DNA from: Yamadazyma tenuis
Taxonomy: Eukaryota; Ascomycota; Pichiomycetes; Serinales; Debaryomycetaceae
Direction of reading: 5' to 3'
Length of the DNA stretch: 64,000 nt
NCBI RefSeq assembly: GCF_029203305.1
Contig: NC_089464.1
Span: 62,001-126,000, forward strand
Shown here one piece after another: positions 57,195 to 64,000 of the stretch. The notes beneath the pieces are model-generated. The model saw only the letters and a list, made by a program, of their open reading frames with translations. It was not told the DNA's origin and ran no database searches. A program made the translations under genes and the position numbers. The number at the start of each line of letters is the position of its first letter. Positions within the stretch are counted from its first letter, which is position 1.

Positions 57195-58643
57195 TCTCAA
57201 GAGAAGCATCACCGATTAATTTCTTGCACATCCAAACCTGTTTCCAAGATTGCAAACAAAAGACGCCCAAAACAGTACCGTCCGCCGTACAAGCGGTATG
57301 TGTACCGATCGGACTTCACTGCTGCTAATAGCAGTGATGAGGAAACAGATGATGAAGACGTGCTTATTCAGCAACAGAGAGATCAAAACTACAAAGACTT
57401 TCTGAGAAAGACCAACATAAACATCAGCTCGGTGTATGTACTCACCACACAGAAGCACTTCAAAGGACGAATATGGCCCATGTCTCAGTTCGAGAAAGTG
57501 GACGTTCTTAGATGTTGCTTGGAGAAGAAAAACGAAGTATATGACAAAACCTTGAAGGTGATGAATGATGAATTCGAAGAGCAGGAACGACTTATGAGGT
57601 TCCCCATGGAAATAGTGGTTCATATCCTAAAGGTACTTTACTACCGTGGAAAACTCACGCCCAAATATTTATGTCTCAACAAGATGTTCTATAACGTGGT
57701 ACTACCCATGATCTATGGGTATCCAACCTTGAAGGCCACGAATTTTTTCAGTTTTGTGGAGACCGTGAGTTCCAACAAGAAACTAGGAGAACACATAAAG
57801 CAACTTGATTTATCTTACGTGATCCAATCAGGTAAGAACTCATTTGTTGCCAAACTTTTGAAAAGATCCAAGAAAAACCTCGACATCTTCGTTGCACCTC
57901 AGACCAGTTTTGGTTTGGCCCCATTGGTAGCCCTAAAGAACTGCGAGAACCTCAGGGTCTTGGATCTTCGACTAGTCAGTGAAACTCTCAACTTATCAGA
58001 GCTTTTCAACTCCATTCGAAATCTCGATAAGCTCACGAGCCTCTCATTCCCCCGATCTTCCATCGAAATGGATTCCAAACTAATGAACCAAATCCACTGG
58101 CCACCCACGCTATCATCCTTAAGAATATCTGGTGGTATAAGTGACGAGTTTCTTATGAAGTCAACGTTGCCCAGCACCATTACCAACTTGGAGTTTGCTC
58201 ACTGCCCTCATATCAAGGACGAAGGCATCAAATCACTACTCTACAAGTTTGGAAAGAACTTGAAGACACTTCGAGTAGAGTATCCCATGCCCAAGCTCCG
58301 TGATGATAGCTTGGATATCATCTGGGACTATTGTCCCAATTTGACGGTTCTACTGATATATGTCGACTACATCTCCGGATCGTTCTTTGACGACTTCAAC
58401 TTGAGGTTCTTGGACCACCAAAGGCCGTTGAAGACTCTCTACATCGATAGCAGTGGGATGCTTGGAACCTCCACCAAGCTCAATCCACTCGACTTGGCAA
58501 TTGCATTAATCGACAAACGCCTCCCCATGCTCAAGTTTATTCGGTGTACGGCCAAACTAGGATGGGATCCCAAATCAGATCTTCTATCCACCATCATCGA
58601 AGAGCTTGAAGATAGGAACGGTGGGCTCTACCTCGGGTATTAA
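57195..58643 (+). CDS. F-box/leucine-rich-repeat protein, 5' end unresolved
   Basis: The C-terminal 380 residues look like a fungal F-box/LRR protein: an F-box-like RFPMEIVVHILKVLYYRGKLT, then leucine-rich repeats (LRVLDLRLVSETLNLSELF; ITNLEFAHCPHIKDEGIKSL). Such proteins present substrates to SCF ubiquitin ligases. Position next to a PMT gene and MED21 matches S. cerevisiae YDR306C. The frame is open from 57195 but has no ATG until 57480, although the sequence before it (ANKRRPKQYRPPYKRYVYRS and an acidic DEETDDEDV) looks coding. A small upstream exon is likely; one formal option joins 57142-57186 to 57249, using a weak GTACTT donor. Confidence 0.75.
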   Translation, partial: SQEKHHRLISCTSKPVSKIANKRRPKQYRPPYKRYVYRSDFTAANSSDEETDDEDVLIQQQRDQNYKDFLRKTNINISSVYVLTTQKHFKGRIWPMSQFEKVDVLRCCLEKKNEVYDKTLKVMNDEFEEQERLMRFPMEIVVHILKVLYYRGKLTPKYLCLNKMFYNVVLPMIYGYPTLKATNFFSFVETVSSNKKLGEHIKQLDLSYVIQSGKNSFVAKLLKRSKKNLDIFVAPQTSFGLAPLVALKNCENLRVLDLRLVSETLNLSELFNSIRNLDKLTSLSFPRSSIEMDSKLMNQIHWPPTLSSLRISGGISDEFLMKSTLPSTITNLEFAHCPHIKDEGIKSLLYKFGKNLKTLRVEYPMPKLRDDSLDIIWDYCPNLTVLLIYVDYISGSFFDDFNLRFLDHQRPLKTLYIDSSGMLGTSTKLNPLDLAIALIDKRLPMLKFIRCTAKLGWDPKSDLLSTIIEELEDRNGGLYLGY

Positions 58644-58739
58644 ATAAATATTTATAGATCTGTATTACTAGGTATAATCATGAAACCTCAAAACCGAAGT
58701 GTCGCGTAGCCTCAATTTTTCATTGTAAAACATTTCTCC

Positions 58740-60947
58740 ATGTCCGAAGTAAAGCTACCCCCCGGCTACCACCAGGGCATAGCAAGGCCGTACTACACAT
58801 CCAGCCCCATACCAGCAGTGGTGGGAAGAGCCGTGCTTGGAAACATTGACCGGTTCTGCCTCTTTTCCCTTTTGGCAGTGGGTGTGCTCGTCCGGCTCTA
58901 CAAACTCCCATACCCCAGTGAAGTTGTATTTGACGAAGTCAACTTCGGAAGCTATATTCACGAATACTTCCACGGGAGATTCTTCATCGACGTGCATCCA
59001 CCGTTGATCAAGTTGCTCTATTACTGGTGTGCCATACTATTTGGGTATGATGGAGAATTCGAGTTCAGCCACGTAGACGAGAAGTACGATCAAAACGTCC
59101 CGTATGTTGCCCTCCGGCTCGTATCGGCGACATGTGGGTTAGTGACGATACCAGTGACATATCTCATTCTCCGCCACAACTATTGTGGTCCGGTGTCGGC
59201 GTTGTTTGGCTCGTTTTTGGTGTTGATCGAGAACTCGATGGTGACCCAATCACGGTTTTTCTTCTTGGACTCGCCATTGATCTTGTTTACCGCTGTCACG
59301 ATGTTGGGTTTCAGCATGGCGAGAAACTCGACTGCTTTCAGTGGCCGCTGGCATGCCAACTGGTTACTCACAGGAGTGTTTTTAGGGCTCGCATGCTCAA
59401 GTAAGTCGAGTGGACTCTTAACTTATGGGTGGATTGGGATCTTGGCATTCTTACAACTATGGACCGTTTTGGGGGACTTGGAGGTGTCGGATTTTGGGTG
59501 GTGGAAACACTTGGTTGCCAGAATTGTTTATTTGGTGGGTGTTCCGTTCACGATCTATTTGGCAGCTTTCTCGCTTCATTTCCATGCCCTTCCGAATGTA
59601 GGTCCAGGAGCCGGCCCCATGACGCCCCAGTTCAAGGCCACATTCAAGGACTATGACACCATCCGAAAAGAGCCGGTGGAAGTGGTTTATGGCAGTACGG
59701 TGACTTTAAAACATAATGAGGTGGGTAAGTACTTACACTCACACCCATTTAATTATAAAACTGGCTCCAAAGAACAGCAGGTGACGTTATATCTGTATCA
59801 CACTGACTACAACAACGAGTGGGAAATACATCCCAAGACCAAGAGGACCGATATGAGACTCTTTGACCAGGTGAATCCCATTAAAAATGGAGATGTGGTG
59901 AGACTTTTCCACAAAGCTACCGGAAAGTTTCTTCATGTCAACAACGTGAGGCCCCCCATCACTGAGAAGGACTACGCCAACGAGGTGTCGTGTAACGGAA
60001 CACGAGACTTATTGGGAGACATCAACTACGAGTTCAAAATCCATATCTTGGACAAAAAGCCCCATTCAAAAAACAATTTGCCCAACATAAAGCTCAGGGC
60101 CACCGAGTCCGTGTTCCAGCTCTTCCACCAAGGGACCAGGTGTTCTCTAGTGGCCCATCAAGGGAAGCTTCCGGGATGGGCATTTGGTCAAAACGAAGTT
60201 CTTTGCATCAACCAGCCCACTATTCCTAACACTTTATGGTATGTCGAGTACAACAGCCATCCAATGCTAGACAAGGATCAAAGTTCCGAGAGAGTCAACC
60301 TAGGAGGCCTCACGTTCTGGAAAAAGTTTGTGGAGTACCAAAAAGTGATGTGGATGTTCAACAAGGGCATGGGAGGTTCTCATGAGTATGGCTCAAGACC
60401 CGAAGCATGGCCATTTTTGATCAGGGGAACCAACTATTACTCTACAGATGCCAGGGTAAAGACAGCAGATGAGCCTGGAAGTCATATATACTATTTTGGA
60501 AACCTTGCCATCTATTATTTTGGAGTTATGGCCATTTTGTTCATTGGATTGAAACAAGTCTTCTACTTGATTAACCATTTGAACCCATTCATGCTCCCCA
60601 ATGAAACTACCAACGTCAGTATGTTCTACCAGGCAACCATGGAAACCATACTTGGGTATGTGGTTCATTACCAACCATACTTTATGATGGAGCGAGAATT
60701 GTTCTTACACCATTACTTACCGGCAATTTATTTCTGTATTTTGACGGTGACGTACTTTGTTGAGTATCAGATATCGAAACGGAAGCTCTTTGGCTACATC
60801 TTGGTTGGGGTGATCGGAGGGCTTTCATTAGGATGTTTTGTGTATTTTTCTCCATTGATATATGGAACTGATTGGTCTAGAGAGGCATGTCGAGAAGCCA
60901 AGTGGATTGGATCCTGGGACTTTGACTGTAGGACCTACAAGAAGTAG
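58740..60947 (+). CDS. Protein O-mannosyltransferase (PMT family)
   Basis: A 735-residue ER membrane protein. The catalytic Asp-Glu pair is at residues 65-66 (VVFDEVNFG) in the first lumenal loop, followed by GRFFIDVHPPLIKLL. Three MIR repeats lie in the central lumenal loop (about 320-520), and a C-terminal membrane bundle ends in DWSREACREAKWIGSWDFDCR. PMT enzymes transfer mannose from dolichyl-phosphate-mannose to Ser/Thr of secretory proteins. It is short for Pmt1/2/4. Its place between an F-box gene and MED21 matches S. cerevisiae PMT7 (YDR307W); a Pmt6-type assignment is the alternative. Confidence 0.93.
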   Translation: MSEVKLPPGYHQGIARPYYTSSPIPAVVGRAVLGNIDRFCLFSLLAVGVLVRLYKLPYPSEVVFDEVNFGSYIHEYFHGRFFIDVHPPLIKLLYYWCAILFGYDGEFEFSHVDEKYDQNVPYVALRLVSATCGLVTIPVTYLILRHNYCGPVSALFGSFLVLIENSMVTQSRFFFLDSPLILFTAVTMLGFSMARNSTAFSGRWHANWLLTGVFLGLACSSKSSGLLTYGWIGILAFLQLWTVLGDLEVSDFGWWKHLVARIVYLVGVPFTIYLAAFSLHFHALPNVGPGAGPMTPQFKATFKDYDTIRKEPVEVVYGSTVTLKHNEVGKYLHSHPFNYKTGSKEQQVTLYLYHTDYNNEWEIHPKTKRTDMRLFDQVNPIKNGDVVRLFHKATGKFLHVNNVRPPITEKDYANEVSCNGTRDLLGDINYEFKIHILDKKPHSKNNLPNIKLRATESVFQLFHQGTRCSLVAHQGKLPGWAFGQNEVLCINQPTIPNTLWYVEYNSHPMLDKDQSSERVNLGGLTFWKKFVEYQKVMWMFNKGMGGSHEYGSRPEAWPFLIRGTNYYSTDARVKTADEPGSHIYYFGNLAIYYFGVMAILFIGLKQVFYLINHLNPFMLPNETTNVSMFYQATMETILGYVVHYQPYFMMERELFLHHYLPAIYFCILTVTYFVEYQISKRKLFGYILVGVIGGLSLGCFVYFSPLIYGTDWSREACREAKWIGSWDFDCRTYKK

Positions 60948-61004
60948 GTGCCACAGAACGAAATGAGTATGTATATCTAATAGTACACAATGAGCATATG
61001 TAAT

Positions 61005-61514
61005 TTACTTTGTGTTGGAGATGCCAGAAGCGACCTCTAAAATCAAACCTTCAACCCACTTTAAAAGCTCATCTTTCTGGTGTATTTTTTGTATTCTCTC
61101 ACTTTCAACCTCCTGAAGCTCCACCGATAGATCCTTGATTAACTGCATCTGTGAATCTTCAGATATCCCTACTCCTGGTAAGGAATCAATTAGCATAGAG
61201 ATTTGTCGAGACTTTAGTATTATATCCGTCGACAACTCGTTGATGGTGTTATCGAAATTGGCACCCAGACCCTCACTCTCATGTGAAGTCGGGTGGTCCG
61301 AGAGTCCGTTGCTGGTTTGGCCTGTTTGTGGTTGGGTTGGTTGTGGAGGTACTTGCCCGGCCACCGGCGCACTGGCAGCTATATTGGTGACAGAACTGGG
61401 GTCTTCATCGAGAGGTGCCTGCTCGCTGTGCACATTAACGTAGTTGACGGTGGCATTGAATTGCTCGATGAGCTGGTCCACACAGATCTGGAGTTGAGTG
61501 AGTCTGTCTGACAT
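61005..61514 (-). CDS. MED21: Mediator subunit 21 (Srb7)
   Basis: A 169-residue protein starting [20 protein letters not shown], the standard Med21 N-terminus. A helical coiled-coil C-terminal half ([20 protein letters not shown] through [20 protein letters not shown]) fits the Med21-Med7 hinge. The middle holds a Pro/Gln/Ser-rich insert of about 50 residues that makes it longer than S. cerevisiae Srb7 (140). Med21 connects the Mediator middle module to the rest of the complex. The ATG at 61512-61514 is chosen over an upstream in-frame extension. MED17 of the same complex is also in this window. Confidence 0.95.
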   Translation of the reverse strand: MSDRLTQLQICVDQLIEQFNATVNYVNVHSEQAPLDEDPSSVTNIAASAPVAGQVPPQPTQPQTGQTSNGLSDHPTSHESEGLGANFDNTINELSTDIILKSRQISMLIDSLPGVGISEDSQMQLIKDLSVELQEVESERIQKIHQKDELLKWVEGLILEVASGISNTK

Positions 61515-62009
61515 TAGGTGGAAGAATGTGATGAACAAACAATGAGGATGGATGAATTTCGCGGTTGCAAAAGTAGTGAGAAAAGACAGGGTGAGGGAAA
61601 CGCAAGAGGTGTGCAAGAATTGGAGAGAGGATGTGAATCATGGGCAGAGGAGATATGGCGACGTCGGCGATGCATTAGAGAAGATTTGGGGATCTTTAGG
61701 GCTAAAGATGGAGGAGTTAGGGACAAAAATAGACATACTTCCCCCAATTGTGGTCAAAATAGATCCTGAAAAGACCCATACTAACTTCAGCCCATGTTCT
61801 ACTGATCCATATACACCATACACAAAAACCTTCCACCCTCCCCTTAAACCATTCGCTTTCCACTTCGTGGCTCCACGATTCGCAGCCACGCCGCACTCGC
61901 ACACGACTCAGATAAAAAAAGGATCACAGCTACACAATCCACATAATCCACACATCTACACTTTGCCTTCTTTCCACAAACACAATCCCCTACAAGCACG
62001 GCGCCTGAA
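61515..62009. other. Divergent MED21/PIB1 intergenic region
   Basis: About 495 bp shared by two divergent genes. A plus-strand ATG frame at 61552-62013 crosses it and overlaps the PIB1 start by four bases, but its composition turns His/Pro/Thr-rich and it is judged fortuitous. No recognisable regulatory element. Confidence 0.4.
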
Positions 62010-63053
62010 ATGAGTGACGCTGACTATGTACCCCATTGGCAAGAGGATTCAGGCTCCATGTGTTGTGTTCTTTGCGAGACACCCTTCACTTTTCTCAATC
62101 GAAGGCACCATTGCAGAAAGTGTGGAAGACTTGTTTGTGCTACTTGTTCGGACCAGGCGGTGCGGTACTTTCCGCGCACGGTGATTGCCAACCCTTCAGA
62201 CACAGTCATATACCTGAGCCAGGCGGAAATCTACAAGACCTGTGATGAATGTGTAGAGGAAATAAGGATGATCCGAAGAGCATTATTTGACAGTAATATC
62301 GTGGGAGAACACGCAGAGAACCGGTCATGGAGCCTGTCGGCCAGCGAGGGTAATGCCAGTGCCAGCGGTACCATGAGCGTCCCGGCCGATGACCGAAACA
62401 GTGTGATGAAGTTTTCTCGCACCAGGACCTCCACCCGGGTGTTGGATTCCTCGACCAACTCGTCCACCAACAACTTGGCGAGCCTGCGGGACGATGATCT
62501 GGACCATAACTTGTGTCCTGTGTGTGCAATCAACATGTTGGATGCCTACATCACGACCCACAAGAAGAAGATCAATGAAATCAGTAATGATGACTTTGAG
62601 ACCTTTAAAGAAGACCATATCAAAAGTTGTCTCACGTCGTTTGACTTTGACTACAGCCACTCACGGTTTGCGGGCGGGGCTAGCGGCAGTAACCACACGC
62701 ATCCTCGCAACAAGATGTTGGTGTATAACATGCCCCCGATTCCAAAACCCCAGTTTGAAGCGATTCCCGCGGTGGAAGGGACTTCTTACGACACCATCAA
62801 ACAGATGAGTGGATACGACGAAGGGTTGCATTTACGTATTGGGTCGGTCACATCGATAAGCACGGTTCAGCAGAACGAGAAGGAGGACCCGGATGATGAT
62901 GACAATGAGTGTGTAATTTGTCTTGAGGAGTTGAAGCCAGGAGACAAGGTGGGCCGGTTGGAGTGTTTGTGTGTGTTCCACTACAAGTGTATCAAGGACT
63001 GGTTTAACAAGAAGGGATACGGCGAGTGTCCTGTGCACTATTTACTGAAGTAG
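62010..63053 (+). CDS. PIB1: FYVE-RING ubiquitin ligase Pib1
   Basis: A 347-residue protein. The N-terminal FYVE finger (about 15-90) has CCVLCETPF, the PI3P-binding RRHHCRKCG and VCATCS. A C-terminal RING (about 300-347) starts CVICLEELKPGD and continues CLCVFHYKCIKDW, ending CPVH, with His in place of the usual last Cys. Pib1 binds PI3P on endosomes and the vacuole and acts as an E3 ligase in membrane-protein sorting. S. cerevisiae Pib1 has 286 residues; the extra length is a Ser-rich middle region. It converges on RRP3. Confidence 0.93.
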   Translation: MSDADYVPHWQEDSGSMCCVLCETPFTFLNRRHHCRKCGRLVCATCSDQAVRYFPRTVIANPSDTVIYLSQAEIYKTCDECVEEIRMIRRALFDSNIVGEHAENRSWSLSASEGNASASGTMSVPADDRNSVMKFSRTRTSTRVLDSSTNSSTNNLASLRDDDLDHNLCPVCAINMLDAYITTHKKKINEISNDDFETFKEDHIKSCLTSFDFDYSHSRFAGGASGSNHTHPRNKMLVYNMPPIPKPQFEAIPAVEGTSYDTIKQMSGYDEGLHLRIGSVTSISTVQQNEKEDPDDDDNECVICLEELKPGDKVGRLECLCVFHYKCIKDWFNKKGYGECPVHYLLK

Positions 63054-63067
63054 AGCAACCACGACCG

Positions 63068-63139
63068 AGAGGCGGATGCCACGGTCAGGAGAGGCAGATG
63101 CTACGGTACGGTCAGGGACCTGCGATGCCACGGTACATG
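63068..63139 (+). repeat. Short degenerate direct repeats after PIB1
   Basis: GATGCCACGGTCAGG, GATGCTACGGTACGGTCAGG and GATGCCACGGTAC follow one another within 72 bp in the PIB1-RRP3 convergent intergenic space. Confidence 0.55.
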
Positions 63140-63189
63140 GAGTCTATAGATTATTTCGGTATGTTATGTTTGATTTTGTTGGAGGTGCC

Positions 63190-64000
63190 TCACCTCTCCT
63201 CTCGGTCGTGGTTGTCTCTATGGTTCCTATTACCTCTGCGCTCATGAATATCCTTCATCTGCCGAATGGCTTCTGCCACGGCTCTGTCCACGTGAACATG
63301 CAAAGTGTTCAACACCTGCTTCGAAGGCGAAGGATCCTTGGGGAGCTTCTTGCCCAAAACACTCTCGATTCTTAAATAGAGCTCCAAGTCGTACTGAGTG
63401 ACGAGCGAAATCGATTTTCCTGATTTTCCAGCTCGGGCCGTTCTTCCCACTCGATGAATATATGCCTTGGAGTCAGTGGGGATATCGTAGTTTATCACCA
63501 CGTCCACCGACGGAATATCCAATCCTCTGGCCGCCACATCGGTGGCTATCAAAATATTGGCTTTTCCCGACTTGAACTTATTCAAAGCTCCCAATCTCTG
63601 GGTCTGTGACAACTGCCCATTCAACGGTACCGACGAAAACCCCAAAAGTCGGGTCAAAATGGCCGTCCGTTCGGAGTTGGCCACTGTCCGTGTGAACACA
63701 ATGATACTCTTGCCCATGAACTCGTTCAACAAGTGCACCAAAAAGGTGTTTTTATATCCATCGCTCACCAACATCATCGACTGCACCAAATTATCAGCCG
63801 TCTGGTATTTATTGGAAACCGCCACTCGAACAGGGTTTTTCAACGATGCCCGCTGTAACTTGGCAATCTTGTTAGTCATGGTAGCCGAAAACAAGTACGA
63901 TGTTCTTTCCACCGGAATCACCTTTAGAATTTTATCCAACGCCGGCCCAAAGTCCATGTCGAGCAACCGATCGGCCTCATCCATCACCAAATATTTCAAA
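63190..64000 (-). CDS. RRP3: DEAD-box RNA helicase Rrp3, N-terminus beyond window
   Basis: The C-terminal 270 codons of a DEAD-box helicase; the gene runs off the right edge. DEAD is present as [14 protein letters not shown], followed by SAT (LFSATMT) and the RecA2 motifs [18 protein letters not shown] and [11 protein letters not shown]. The wording around [12 protein letters not shown] and the tail ([11 protein letters not shown]) resemble Rrp3, needed for early pre-18S rRNA cleavages in the nucleolus. Dbp8 or another rRNA helicase cannot be fully excluded without the N-terminus. Confidence 0.85.
   Translation of the reverse strand, partial: LKYLVMDEADRLLDMDFGPALDKILKVIPVERTSYLFSATMTNKIAKLQRASLKNPVRVAVSNKYQTADNLVQSMMLVSDGYKNTFLVHLLNEFMGKSIIVFTRTVANSERTAILTRLLGFSSVPLNGQLSQTQRLGALNKFKSGKANILIATDVAARGLDIPSVDVVINYDIPTDSKAYIHRVGRTARAGKSGKSISLVTQYDLELYLRIESVLGKKLPKDPSPSKQVLNTLHVHVDRAVAEAIRQMKDIHERRGNRNHRDNHDREER

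Noticed and set aside
61552..62013. 153-codon ATG frame between MED21 and PIB1
   Set aside because: It covers a divergent promoter, overlaps the PIB1 ATG and becomes His/Pro/Thr low-complexity; no recognisable domain.

Overview
This window is nuclear DNA from a budding yeast of the CUG-Ser (CTG) clade, probably Debaryomycetaceae-like (genus not resolvable by eye). The grounds are: compact genes with few short introns that use GTATGT / TACTAAC signals; yeast-specific proteins (Ilm1, Imp1, Swp1, Trs65, Pib1); TTG-rich leucine usage in highly expressed genes; and a CTG codon at a nearly invariant serine of KOG1/raptor. Residues read as Leu from CTG below are therefore probably Ser. I found no tRNA, rRNA, transposon, centromere or CRISPR signature. 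37 protein-coding genes are listed, two of them cut by the window edges (TTI1 left, RRP3 right).

1-25 kb is almost entirely housekeeping: TTI1 (TOR/PIKK co-chaperone), RPS22 with a 5'-UTR intron and a coding intron, IMP1 and SWP1 (convergent), ILM1, MED17 (with a 56-nt intron), RPN3, YPT1, a TDA4-like TLC protein, ADO1, POL5, a Snf1-activating-type kinase, the Cdc25-type phosphatase MIH1, and peroxisomal FOX2. Several neighbour pairs match S. cerevisiae order (IMP1-SWP1, MED17-RPN3, ILM1 near TDA4).

25-34.6 kb is the most accessory-looking part: a secreted GH115 xylan alpha-glucuronidase, a peroxisomal (AKL-ending) FAD amine-oxidase-like protein, a Dal5-family permease and a Baeyer-Villiger-type flavin monooxygenase. 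The oxidase and permease share a divergent promoter with three GATAAG boxes, which suggests nitrogen regulation. The FOX2/GH115 intergenic region holds CCTCGG-type fatty-acid elements and G-rich Mig1-like sites.

35-50 kb: GRS1 (with a likely mitochondrial extension from a non-AUG start), PRD1, a small membrane ORF, TRS65 (5' leader is a hexanucleotide microsatellite), then a divergent pair SSU1 / cysteine dioxygenase that makes physical sense as a cysteine-to-sulfite-to-export module, KOG1, and MTM1.

50-64 kb: an unrecognised coiled-coil protein, a MICOS ApoO-family protein, RSM22 (followed by a tandem array rich in Puf3-type UGUAAAUA motifs), RPS27, an unrecognised membrane protein, an F-box/LRR gene whose 5' end is unresolved, a PMT-family mannosyltransferase and MED21 (same order as S. 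cerevisiae YDR306C-YDR307W-YDR308C), PIB1, and the C-terminal part of RRP3.
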